Below, piece by piece: positions 15,249 through 23,281 of a DNA stretch of 33,401 bases. Below the pieces are notes generated by a model. That model was not told the DNA's origin, ran no database searches, and saw only the letters and a program-made list of their open reading frames with translations. The stretch comes from GCA-2746795 sp046496595 (GTDB lineage Bacteria; Chloroflexota; Anaerolineae; Promineifilales; Promineifilaceae). The position numbers were made by a program, and so were the translations under genes. The DNA lies in the NCBI GenBank assembly GCA_046496595.1, contig JAWOGU010000171.1:1-33401 (forward strand). The letters are read 5' to 3'. Each line of letters starts with the position of its first letter. Positions within the stretch are counted from its first letter, which is position 1.

Positions 15249-15970
15249 AAGGTTGGCTCCAGTTCTTCCCAGAGGGCGGCGTATTCATGGCTTAACATTT
15301 GCAAGTAGGCGGCTTCGTCTGCTTCGGGCACAGGATTGTAAATTTTGACCTGTTCCAGCAAGGCGGCGGCGGTTTCGGGCGACGGCCGTTTTTCCATCTG
15401 TTTGAACTGCGCCAACAACGGCGGCAGGGCAATCAGCGTCACCGCTTCGCCGTTGATTTGCACGGTTTGCACCGGAATGCCGGAGCCGCAAGCACAGGCG
15501 GCAGCCGATTTTGTCTGCGTTTCTTCCGGCTCGATGAAATGCCCCTCGCGGCGGCTCCACTTTTTGTCCAGCAGGCTGTCTACTAAATCGGCGATGGCAA
15601 CGGCCGTTTCCACCACCGCCTGCTGTCCCGCTTCATTCAAACGACGCCGTCCGGCCACCTGACCAATACCACGTTCGGCCACAATGTCTGTCACGACCAC
15701 GCTGGCTGCCGGTTTGCCGGAATACTGCTCCGTAGCGCGGGCGGCGCAGCGCAGGTCGCAGCCGTCCACGGCAATCGTCGGGTAAAAACGGGCAAAGGCG
15801 CGGTCGCCCTCACCCCCTGCCAAAAAGAGCGGCAGGCAAATCGTCACCGTATCATCCGGACGCAGTTCTTCCAGCACTTTCAGCGCCGCCAGCCGGGTGA
15901 CAGTGCCTTCGGCCAATTCCTCGCCGGAACAGGCCACAATGCCGACTTTCTTTTGCGGTAAATTAGGCAT
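15245..15970 (-). CDS. DGC-domain (PF08859-like) protein with C-terminal extension
   Basis: A 241-residue protein. The first 135 residues are a DGC domain with the four expected cysteines: Cys14 (VACSG), Cys45, Cys71 in VDGCDLRC, and Cys75. This domain is thought to bind zinc or another thiophilic metal. The extension contains a CACG pair (Cys159, Cys161) and a helical tail of unknown type. An AGGAGG site precedes the ATG at 15970, which overlaps the first DGC gene by 8 nt. The stop TGA overlaps the OsmC start. No function is established for DGC proteins. Confidence 0.8.
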   Translation of the reverse strand: MPNLPQKKVGIVACSGEELAEGTVTRLAALKVLEELRPDDTVTICLPLFLAGGEGDRAFARFYPTIAVDGCDLRCAARATEQYSGKPAASVVVTDIVAERGIGQVAGRRRLNEAGQQAVVETAVAIADLVDSLLDKKWSRREGHFIEPEETQTKSAAACACGSGIPVQTVQINGEAVTLIALPPLLAQFKQMEKRPSPETAAALLEQVKIYNPVPEADEAAYLQMLSHEYAALWEELEPTL

Positions 15971-16370
15971 CTTCCCCTCCTTGCAGGCTGTCAATGACGG
16001 CGCTGACCTCTTCCGCCAGGGCGTGGGCCAACTGCAAGCCGCCTTCATTCAGTTCGGCGATGCCTTGCGGTTTCAGTTTGCGGTTGCGGCGAAAAACATC
16101 CAGCACGGCAAAATCTTGCGCCACCTCGCCGCCGCTTTCCTGCACCATTTTGGTGGCGCAGGCCAGTTTGCAGCCGTCGATGGTAATGGCGGGGTTGGCG
16201 GCGACAGCGGCGCAAGCATTTTCTTCGCCCATGACCAGCATGGAGAGCGCCACCAACTGCGCCGTTTCCGGGCGCAGGTCTTCAATCACTTCATAGGCGG
16301 CCTCACGGCTGACCGTACCATACGTTTTGCCGATACCGCTGCACGGCACTATCACAACTTTCTGGCTCAT
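15963..16370 (-). CDS. DGC-domain (PF08859-like) putative metal-binding protein
   Basis: A 135-residue single-domain protein with Cys10 (VPCSG), Cys53, and the signature IDGCKLAC at 64-71 (Cys67, Cys71). It is a clear paralogue of the first half of the next gene, so the two may form a heterodimer or act in series. The start codon overlaps the GcvH-like stop (ATGA). The tandem arrangement beside a lipoyl carrier protein is the distinctive point. Metal identity is unknown. Confidence 0.82.
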   Translation of the reverse strand: MSQKVVIVPCSGIGKTYGTVSREAAYEVIEDLRPETAQLVALSMLVMGEENACAAVAANPAITIDGCKLACATKMVQESGGEVAQDFAVLDVFRRNRKLKPQGIAELNEGGLQLAHALAEEVSAVIDSLQGGEDA

Positions 16371-16816
16371 AGGTCTTCCGCCTCCTCTTGCGCCTGGACT
16401 TTCATGATCTCAAGGTAAGCTGCCGGCGTCAGCAGGTTAGCCTGGTCGGCGGCCCAGTCGGCGGCTTCGATAACCGCCAGCCAGCCTTCGCCGTAGGGGT
16501 CTTGATTGATGACTTCGGCTTCCAGTTCCAGCTTTTCATTCACGGTCACAATCGCGCCGCTGACGGGGCTGAGTAGTTCCACGTCCACTTTGATGGTTTC
16601 GATGGTGGCAAAGGGGTCGTTGGCGGAAACGGCCGTTTCCACTTCCACTACCTCAGCAAAAGCCACATCCCCATTGTGCTGTTGGAAAAAATCCGACACG
16701 CCCACCGTTACTTGATCTCCATCCGCTTTAGCCCAGACGCCTTCCGGGGTGTAAAGGCGGTCAGGCGCCACCTTGAAGGTAAATTTATCCAGGGTGTATT
16801 CCAAATATTCGCTCAT
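16367..16816 (-). CDS. GcvH-like lipoyl carrier protein
   Basis: A 149-residue protein of the glycine cleavage H family. The lipoyl-accepting Lys76 lies in ETIKVDVELLSPVSG, equivalent to the ESVKA...SPVSG of GcvH, and the downstream NEKLE...INQDPYGEGWLAVI segment is canonical. A GGAGG site lies before the ATG at 16816. No glycine cleavage P, T or L genes are nearby. It instead leads an operon of metal-binding, OsmC and radical SAM proteins, as seen for other repurposed H proteins (for example in sulfur oxidation or SirTM systems). A lipoyl dithiol serving as carrier of metal, sulfur or electrons is inference. A palindrome copy encodes TAV at 61-63. Confidence 0.88.
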   Translation of the reverse strand: MSEYLEYTLDKFTFKVAPDRLYTPEGVWAKADGDQVTVGVSDFFQQHNGDVAFAEVVEVETAVSANDPFATIETIKVDVELLSPVSGAIVTVNEKLELEAEVINQDPYGEGWLAVIEAADWAADQANLLTPAAYLEIMKVQAQEEAEDL

Positions 16817-16864
16817 AAAACTGCCTCCGTATAACAATTGCGCAAACACTTCAATTTCCATTGA

Positions 16865-16929
16865 ATTATATTTCAGAGCAACCAACATGATTAGTGACAA
16901 ATGTCATGTGCCCGGTATGACAAATTTGT
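16865..16929 (-). promoter_or_regulatory. Operon promoter with FNR-like site at about -42
   Basis: On the minus strand a TATAAT box lies at 16870-16865, with no good -35 box. A dyad GTGAC-AAAT-GTCAT (16894-16907) is centred at 16900.5, about 42 bp upstream of the predicted start near 16858. This is the classic class II activator position for CRP/FNR proteins, and the site matches TTGAY-N4-RTCAA apart from the outer bases. A second palindrome ACAAATTTGT lies at 16920-16929. Confidence 0.65.
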
Positions 16930-16986
16930 GTGCTTGCTGCTAGTTGTTTAATGGTACAAGAGCCAATGCGGGTGACGACGCCGCCT

Positions 16987-17023
16987 AAAAAAAACGAGGC
17001 CGAAAACAAGCAGTTTGCCCTCG
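16987..17023 (-). terminator. Putative Rho-independent terminator after the Trx-VKOR gene
   Basis: Read on the minus strand, CGAGG (17023-17019) pairs with CCTCG (16999-16995) and is followed directly by eight T (16994-16987). The stem is short and the loop long, so the call is tentative. It lies 40 nt after the stop. Confidence 0.5.
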
Positions 17024-17062
17024 GAGAAAACGGCGCTGCCCAATTCCCTGGCAATTTTCCAT

Positions 17063-18163
17063 TTAACGGCGACCTGAACTGCGGGCGGGTGCGGGTTGCA
17101 GATGGGGAACGGCCGTTTCCACACTCACCAGCAGCAGCAGCGTCATTACCACCGCCGAGGTCAGACACCAGGCGCAAACCGCACCGATGACAAACGGTTC
17201 CAGGTAAGTCAGGTAGATCGAAAAGAGTACGCCAAAGGCGCTCATAGCGACCAGAGCCAGCGCGGCGCGGCTGTCGCCCTGCCATTTACCCCAGGCCCAG
17301 GCCGCCAGGATAGCCAGGTAGCCCACCACGCCCCAGACGCCAATGGGAATGCCGAACTGGTAGGCGTATTCGCTGGTTTGCACGGTGTTGCAGTCGCCGA
17401 TGGGGCCGCAGATGGCGGCCACCGCCTGCGTTTCCACGTAAGCCAGGTAAGCGGCCACACCCAGCCCGACAAGGGCCAGCACGGGCAACGCGATGGCGAC
17501 CCATGCGGGCGGTTGCCGCCTTACTTTGCCCTGCCGCGCCTGCCAGACACGAACGGCCGAATAGCCCAGCGCCAAGATCATGCCAATCAAGATCGTGATC
17601 GCCAGCAAGAAACCATCACGAGCAGGCGCCGCCGCTGGCGCAGTTTCCGGCAGGGGCGCAGTTTCTGGTGATAGCAAAGCGGGAGCGGCTGCCTCTGGGC
17701 TGGCGAGGATCAGTTCGGGCAGAAACAGCTCCAGCCCCGGCGCTTGCGGCCAACCGACGCCGCCCGCCGCCAGGTGCTGCTCAATCAGGCCGGGCAGTTC
17801 GGCCGGAATCTGGTCAGAGCCGATGAGGACAGCATCGCCTATTAACAGGATGGGCACGCCGATAGCTTCGCGGGGCACGCCAATGGCCGCGCCCAGGTCA
17901 AAGAGGCGCTCAAAATCTTCAGCGCTGCTCAGTTCGATCAGTTCCAACTGCCACTGGTCGCCATACTGCTCCGCCAGGGGCGGCAGCACGTTTTCCTTGA
18001 CCCAGGTGCAGTGGCCGCAGCCTTCCATCCAGAACATGACAGCCTGGACGGTGGGTTCTTCCTGGGCGCGGGTGGGGAAAACGGCCGTTGTGCTTATCAG
18101 TAAGCCAAGCAGCAGCAGAATAACAAAATACCGTTTTATCTTTCTATTTTCTTTCTTCATCAT
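17063..18163 (-). CDS. Thioredoxin-VKOR fusion, secreted thiol oxidation protein
   Basis: A 366-residue membrane protein. It has a signal or anchor segment (about 12-28), a thioredoxin-like domain with CGHC (Cys49, Cys52) and a GVPILLIGD cis-Pro loop, then an Ala/Pro-rich linker, an extra transmembrane helix, and a VKOR domain with four helices. The VKOR loop has the ICGPIGDCNTVQTSEY pair of cysteines and the membrane CAWC at about 330-333. VKOR reoxidises DsbA-like partners using quinone. In the common bacterial fusions VKOR comes first and thioredoxin last; here the order is reversed. It directly follows the methyltransferase (no gap). Palindrome copies encode TAV in the signal segment and TAV near the C-terminus. 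Confidence 0.9.
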   Translation of the reverse strand: MMKKENRKIKRYFVILLLLGLLISTTAVFPTRAQEEPTVQAVMFWMEGCGHCTWVKENVLPPLAEQYGDQWQLELIELSSAEDFERLFDLGAAIGVPREAIGVPILLIGDAVLIGSDQIPAELPGLIEQHLAAGGVGWPQAPGLELFLPELILASPEAAAPALLSPETAPLPETAPAAAPARDGFLLAITILIGMILALGYSAVRVWQARQGKVRRQPPAWVAIALPVLALVGLGVAAYLAYVETQAVAAICGPIGDCNTVQTSEYAYQFGIPIGVWGVVGYLAILAAWAWGKWQGDSRAALALVAMSAFGVLFSIYLTYLEPFVIGAVCAWCLTSAVVMTLLLLVSVETAVPHLQPAPARSSGRR

Positions 18164-18739
18164 TCATCCTTTATAGGCTGTGGTCAGGTAGGCGTTGGCG
18201 TCGCGCCACGCTTCTGTAATTTGACTGAAACCGGCCTGTTGGAGCGCCAGTTTGACTTGATCCGGCCAGACGCGGTGGTCGCCGGGCGGACCGGATTGGT
18301 CGGCGGCGTCGGGCCGCCATTCTAAAATGGCTGCTCGTTCACCAGGACGGGCGATGCGCAGCATTTCGGCGGCTAACTCGTCACCTTCGACTTCGTGGTA
18401 GACAAAAGCGGTCCAGATGAAATCGGTAACGGCCGTTACCAACCCAATCATCGGCAGTTCACCCAACAGCGGCACGACATGCGCCGGGGGCTACTGCTCC
18501 GCCAGCGACTCCAGCATCGCCTGGCTCACGTCCAGCGCCCACACTTTGCCGGTAGGGCCAACCAGATCGGCCAGAGGCAGTGTCCAGAAACCAGGACCGC
18601 AGCCCAGGTCCAGAACGGCATGGCCGGGTTGGATGGCAAACCGCTGCAAAAATTGGGGCGGGTTCCAGCGCGCCTGCCGTTTCTCGCTGAGGAGACCGTG
18701 CCGTTTTTGCGGGTCGAAACGCTTATCATTATCACTCAT
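18164..18739 (-). pseudogene. Class I SAM methyltransferase interrupted by in-frame TAG
   Basis: The two pieces are in one frame. Residues 1-82 (18739-18491) carry the start and motif I VLDLGCGPGFWTLPLA plus the acidic ALDVSQAML strand. A single TAG at 18493-18491 then interrupts the frame. The same frame continues from 18490 with the rest of the fold (PPAHVV, TAFVYHEV, ILEWRPD) to TGA at 18164. No bases are inserted or missing, and CAG to TAG would explain it. TAG is a normal stop elsewhere here (gltD, modB), so routine recoding is unlikely. UbiE-like methyltransferase is the family, substrate unknown. The frame downstream of TAG looks well kept, so the loss may be recent or a sequence error. 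A palindrome copy lies at 18428. Confidence 0.78.
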
Positions 18740-18912
18740 GTGCTTACTTTCCTCAATTGTTCTTCTATGCTGCGCCGCCCATGATAGCGAAACTGCACCA
18801 ACTGCCCATCAATCATCAACTGGGGCAGGGTGAAGATGCCCCTTTGGGCAATGGCGAAGAAGGCGAAACGGCCGTTTCCCACTCCCAGATCATGATAGCC
18901 CCGGAGCAGCAT
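18736..18912 (-). CDS. Short thioredoxin-fold-like ORF, probable remnant
   Basis: From the only suitable ATG this frame encodes 58 residues. It is open a little further upstream (to a TAG near 18951) but has no start there. The second half, GIFTLPQLMIDGQLVQF, resembles the cis-Pro strand-turn-strand of thioredoxin or glutaredoxin folds. The N-terminal half with the CxxC is absent. Its stop overlaps the methyltransferase ATG (ATGA), a sign of an originally coupled gene. A palindrome copy encodes NGR at 13-15, and a second lies in the lost 5' region (18965). It is either a degraded redox gene or a small genuine one. Confidence 0.45.
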   Translation of the reverse strand: MLLRGYHDLGVGNGRFAFFAIAQRGIFTLPQLMIDGQLVQFRYHGRRSIEEQLRKVST

Positions 18913-19102
18913 CAGTTGCCAGGGGAGGCGGTTGCGGTAGCCGCGGCACTATTATGTTGTGACCAACGGCCGTTTTGCTTTAAAATTCACCCTATCTACA
19001 CAAGATACTTGACGAATTTTCACCCCTGTTCTCATATGTCCTTGTTATGATGCTTCCATTATTGACAACTTTTAATGGGTCAATGAGAAGAGGAGTAGCA
19101 CC

Positions 19103-21856
19103 ATGAGATACAACTTAATCGTTTTTAGCGGCTTATTGATGCTGTTAACGGCCGTTTCCCAACCCACCCTCAGCCAATCCATCCCCCAGGCAGCCATTGA
19201 AACCGTCACCATCACGCCTGGCCCCAACCAGATGCAGGCAGCCTCCACTCTGGAAGCGCCCTTTGCCTTCAACGCCGTCGTCCCCAGTTGGATCGCCGCC
19301 GGAGAAGCGCCGGAAATTCACCTGCGCACCTCCCCGGATGGGCAGGTGTGGAGCGACTGGTATCACGTCCACGCCCACGATGACTGGACCCTGCCCGGCG
19401 AAGCAGAAACCATCGGCGACATGATCGTCGTACCGGCGGCAGATAATACCCACCGCTTCCTCCAATACGAAATTCATCTTGAAGATGACGCCACTCAACT
19501 TTCGGCGCTCTCTTTCACCTTCATCGACACCACCGATGGTCCCACCACCGCAGAACTGCTGCATCAACAGCAGCAGCTAGATGCCCGCCGCCCCGCCGCC
19601 GCCAATGGCTACCCGCGCCCCACCGTTATCAGCCGCGCCGTCTGGTGTACCTATACCACCTGCGACGATATTGTGGATCTGGAATATGAACCGGTGACGC
19701 ACCTTATCGTCCACCACACGGTCTCCAGCAATACCAGCGCCAACTGGGCGGCCACCGTGCGCGCCATCTACATTTACCACCGCGATACGCGCGAATGGGG
19801 CGACATTGGCTATAACTACTTGGTGGATCGCACCGGCGCCATCTACGAAGGCCACATGAATGAAGATTATCTCAACCTGGATGTCGTCGGCATACACGCC
19901 GGCGGGGCCAATGCCGGCAGTCTGGGCACGTCGCTCATCGGCACGTTCACCAATGCGGCTGAATATCCCACCTACGACACGCCGCCGCCTGCCATGATGA
20001 ATGCTGTCGCCGATCTGTTCGCCTGGAAAGCCGACCAGCGGGGCATTGAGATTTATGACGCCAGCCGTCCGGTGAACATGACCTGGGGGCTGCCGCACAT
20101 CATGGGACACCGGGACGTATACGGCGGTACCAATACGCTGTGTCCCGGCGGCAACGCCCACGATCTGCTGCCCTGGCTGCGCACGGCCGTTACCAGCCGT
20201 GTGGGACAGATTTCTCCTTATACCTTTGTCAGCGAGCAAAGCGCCGCTTTCACGAAAAGCAACGCCACCTGGTATGAAACGCGGGGCGGCTGCGGCTGGC
20301 AGGGTCACGCTTACTATGCCTGGTCTACCACCAATCCCGCCCAGAGCGCCAATTGGGGCCAATGGCGGCTCGACGCCCCCGCCGCTGGTCTGTATGAAAT
20401 CCAGGTGTACGCCCCATACTGCGACACTAACAATTCAGAAACGAGAGGCGCCACGTACACCATCAACAACGGCGCCACGACGCAAACGGCCGTTGTCAGC
20501 CATCAAAACAACATCGGTTTGTGGATGAGTTTGGGCGTCTACCAGTTGACTGCCGGTAACAACAACACCCTGCGCCTCACCAACCTCACCACCACCGACA
20601 GCGGCGTCGGCGTCTGGTTCGATGACGTGCGTTTTAAGCCCGTTAGCGACGTCACTCTGAGCAATGTCTCACCTGCCAACAACAGTTGGCAAACGCAGTC
20701 CACCGTCACCTTCAACTGGACTATCGACAACCCGTCTCTAGTGCAGGCCACGGCGCTGCAAGTGGCCACGGATGCGGCTTTTACGAATATCATTGCGACA
20801 CAGAACTGGGGAACGGCCGTTACCAGCGCCCAACATACCTTCAGCCAGGACTATGCCGACCTCTACTGGCGCGTTTCCGCCAATACCGGCGGTGTAACCA
20901 GTTATTCCACCCCCACCCGCTTTGGTCTGGACGCCGCCGCGCCCACATCCAGCGTCACCGCCCTGACTCACCATGTCTATGCCGGAACTTTTGACGTAAC
21001 CTGGAGCGGCAGCGACGCCACATCCGGCATCGCTAGTTACAACGTGGACTACAAAGTGGAAGACAGCGCCGCCTGGACCCGCTGGCTGACCGATACCCTG
21101 ACCACGTCAGGCGTTTTCACGCCGACCAATGCCGCCAACCTCATCTGGTTCCGCAGCCAGGCTCGCGATCAGGCCGGTAATGTCGAGGCGGAAAGCAGCG
21201 GCGACATGCGCTCTGACCAGGCTGCCATTGTCTTCAATCCGGGCGCAGCCAATACCGACCCCATTTCCGGCTGGACCAATGATCCCAACGTGTTGTTCAC
21301 CTGGGCGCTCACCGAAATCGACGCCGTGACCAACAGTACTGTTACCGTGGCAGCCGACGCCGCCTTTAACAACGTTGTAGCTTCAGGACAAACCAACAGC
21401 GGCGCTGCCAGCCATGCATTATCTCTGCCCACCAACGATGGCAGCCTGTATTGGCGGGTGGCGGTAGACTTCACGCCGCCGCTGCCGGGTCTGATAAACA
21501 CGGTGACGTCTACGGCCTCCCTGTTTGGCCTAGACACCACGCCGCCGACTTCGACGGTAACGGCCGTTTACACCATCACTGAGTCTCTCTACCTCGTTAC
21601 CACCACCGGCGCAGACGCCCACGCCGGCATCAGCCACATCAATCTGGAATATCAGGCTGAAGGGGACGAAGCCTGGACGCCGTGGCCTGGCGGCGCCGCT
21701 TTCAGCCCGCCCATCCCCGGCCAAACCTACTATTTCCGCAGCCAGGCTGTTGACAAAGCCGGCAATGTCGAACCAGCCCACGCCACCGCCGACGCCAGCA
21801 CCGATCAGGCAAAACCCGTGCCTCATGCTATAATGCTGCCTGTGATCACTAAATAG
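19103..21856 (+). CDS. Secreted N-acetylmuramoyl-L-alanine amidase with golvesin-like and Ig-like repeats
   Basis: A 917-residue exported protein. Residues 1-25 are a signal peptide. A beta-rich region (about 30-145) precedes an amidase_2/PGRP domain (about 170-365) with zinc ligands His204 (LIVHHT), His336 (MGHRD) and Cys347, and the YNYLVDRTGAIYEGH strand. After that comes a golvesin/xly-like CBD-type domain (about 375-525, GGCGWQGHAYYAWS...VWFDDVRF). At least two repeated beta-sandwich units follow (VDYKVEDSAAWTRWL and LEYQAEGDEAWTPWP blocks). It would cut the Ala-muramic acid bond in peptidoglycan or bind cell wall. An AGGAG site precedes the ATG. Four exact palindrome copies occur, one in the signal peptide. 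Confidence 0.93.
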   Translation: MRYNLIVFSGLLMLLTAVSQPTLSQSIPQAAIETVTITPGPNQMQAASTLEAPFAFNAVVPSWIAAGEAPEIHLRTSPDGQVWSDWYHVHAHDDWTLPGEAETIGDMIVVPAADNTHRFLQYEIHLEDDATQLSALSFTFIDTTDGPTTAELLHQQQQLDARRPAAANGYPRPTVISRAVWCTYTTCDDIVDLEYEPVTHLIVHHTVSSNTSANWAATVRAIYIYHRDTREWGDIGYNYLVDRTGAIYEGHMNEDYLNLDVVGIHAGGANAGSLGTSLIGTFTNAAEYPTYDTPPPAMMNAVADLFAWKADQRGIEIYDASRPVNMTWGLPHIMGHRDVYGGTNTLCPGGNAHDLLPWLRTAVTSRVGQISPYTFVSEQSAAFTKSNATWYETRGGCGWQGHAYYAWSTTNPAQSANWGQWRLDAPAAGLYEIQVYAPYCDTNNSETRGATYTINNGATTQTAVVSHQNNIGLWMSLGVYQLTAGNNNTLRLTNLTTTDSGVGVWFDDVRFKPVSDVTLSNVSPANNSWQTQSTVTFNWTIDNPSLVQATALQVATDAAFTNIIATQNWGTAVTSAQHTFSQDYADLYWRVSANTGGVTSYSTPTRFGLDAAAPTSSVTALTHHVYAGTFDVTWSGSDATSGIASYNVDYKVEDSAAWTRWLTDTLTTSGVFTPTNAANLIWFRSQARDQAGNVEAESSGDMRSDQAAIVFNPGAANTDPISGWTNDPNVLFTWALTEIDAVTNSTVTVAADAAFNNVVASGQTNSGAASHALSLPTNDGSLYWRVAVDFTPPLPGLINTVTSTASLFGLDTTPPTSTVTAVYTITESLYLVTTTGADAHAGISHINLEYQAEGDEAWTPWPGGAAFSPPIPGQTYYFRSQAVDKAGNVEPAHATADASTDQAKPVPHAIMLPVITK

Positions 21857-21871
21857 GAGGACGCAAAACCG

Positions 21872-23062
21872 ATGGCGGAAATTCAATATGTGGATGTATT
21901 GATCGTGGGTACGGGGCCGTCAGGATCATCCACGGCGCTGCACCTTGTCCGGAGCGATCCGGCCTGGGCGCAGCGCATTGTCATGGTAGACAAAGCTGTG
22001 CATCCTAGGGAGAAACTGTGCGGCGGCGGTATCACCCACATGGGGCGCAACATCATTTCACAGTTAGGGCTGGCGCTGGAACCCCGGCACTTCGATGTCC
22101 ACGAAGCCCGGCTCACCTACCGTAACAAGCACTATTCCTTCTTTGCCAGACCGGTGTTTACGGTCGTGCGCCGGGATGAATTTGATCAGTGGCTGGTGCA
22201 AACGGCCGAAAAACAGGGCGTGATGGTGCGTCAGGGGGAAGCTGTCAAAACGGTGACGGTCCACCCGGATTATGTGGAAGTAACCACCGATCAGGCCGTA
22301 TTTCACGCTAAAACCGTGGTGGCGGCCGATGGCTCCAAGAGCTTTGTGCGCCGGGCGCTCAAGTGGGAAGGGGAATCCCACGTGGCGCGTCTGGTGGAGG
22401 TGCTGACGCCGGAAAACGCCCAATCCACGCCGGAATTCCAGGAACGGGTGGCGGTTTTTGAGTTTGACCAGCTCACCAGTTTTGGTTTGCAGGGTTACTA
22501 TTGGGATTTCCCCAGCTACGTGCAGCAAAAGGCATTTATGAACCGGGGTCTGTTTGACAGCCGCGCCCAACCAAAACGGCCGAAAGCGGACCTGCCGGCA
22601 ACGCTGAACAGCGCTTTGGCCGACCGGCAGCGAAACCTGGCAGATTATAAACTAAAGGGGCACCCCATACGCTGGTGGAATAAAAACGGCCGTTTCGCTC
22701 AGCCGCGTGTCTTGTTAGTGGGTGACGCCGCCGGCGCTGATCCGCTGATGGGGGAAGGCATCTCCTTTGCCCTGGGTTACGGCAAAGTGGCCGCGGCAGC
22801 CATTCGCCATGCCTTTGCCCAGCAGGACTTCAGCTATGCCAGTTATCGCAGCCTGCTGCTGGCCGATCCCCTGTTCAAACAACTCAACACCCGCACCTGG
22901 TTAGCTAAATTGACCTATAAAGCCTGGCCTGCCTGGTTTATCAGTTTTGGTTGGAGCGTTGTGGGTTGGTTTGTAAAGCGTACCCGCTGGGGCAATCCTG
23001 ATTACGTCCCGCTAGAACCCCCGCCCGTATCCAGAGCGGATTCCCCCCAAACGTCTACCTGA
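21872..23062 (+). CDS. FAD-dependent oxidoreductase, geranylgeranyl reductase family
   Basis: A 396-residue flavoprotein. The FAD dinucleotide fold is at residues 13-18 (GTGPSG). A DKAVHPREKLCGGGIT block follows (conserved CxGG-type segment in this family), and the second FAD motif LLVGDAAGADPLMGEGI is near 284-300. The family includes ChlP/BchP and archaeal lipid reductases that saturate isoprenoid double bonds; quinone or carotenoid tails are possible substrates. AGGAGG precedes the ATG, 15 nt after the amidase stop, so the two may be co-transcribed. Two hydrophobic stretches near the C-terminus (about 350-370) suggest membrane contact. Confidence 0.9.
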   Translation: MAEIQYVDVLIVGTGPSGSSTALHLVRSDPAWAQRIVMVDKAVHPREKLCGGGITHMGRNIISQLGLALEPRHFDVHEARLTYRNKHYSFFARPVFTVVRRDEFDQWLVQTAEKQGVMVRQGEAVKTVTVHPDYVEVTTDQAVFHAKTVVAADGSKSFVRRALKWEGESHVARLVEVLTPENAQSTPEFQERVAVFEFDQLTSFGLQGYYWDFPSYVQQKAFMNRGLFDSRAQPKRPKADLPATLNSALADRQRNLADYKLKGHPIRWWNKNGRFAQPRVLLVGDAAGADPLMGEGISFALGYGKVAAAAIRHAFAQQDFSYASYRSLLLADPLFKQLNTRTWLAKLTYKAWPAWFISFGWSVVGWFVKRTRWGNPDYVPLEPPPVSRADSPQTST

Positions 23063-23093
23063 TCAGTTGCTCGACGCGATTGTTCTGCTTTAT

Positions 23094-23194
23094 GTCATGC
23101 TGAGAGCCTGTGTTGAGCCTGCCGAAGCATCCCATTCAGCTTTAACGACCCGAGCATGGGGATTCTTCGCTCCGAAGACTCCGCTCAGAATGAC
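23094..23194. repeat. Dispersed inverted repeat with GTCATnCTGAG ends
   Basis: The left end GTCATGCTGAGAG and the right end CGCTCAGAATGAC are imperfect complements. The inside has GAAGCATCCC and GGGATTCTTCG, also complementary. This is the widespread bacterial GTCATTCTGAGCGAAG-type intergenic repeat. It fills most of the spacer before the next gene. Confidence 0.75.
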
Positions 23195-23281
23195 GTATCG
23201 GCAGCAAAATTTTGTCGTTTGAAAAAAAGGGCAACCATGGTGGTTCTTTATTTTTGAGGTGCTTTAGCGCCTGATGCCGCA

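Noticed and set aside
16367..16816. Reading the H protein as part of a glycine cleavage system
   Set aside because: No gcvP, gcvT or lpd lies nearby, and the gene is translationally coupled to unrelated genes.
18491..18493. TAG as a reassigned codon or selenocysteine-like recoding
   Set aside because: TAG ends gltD and modB normally, and no recoding signal was seen.
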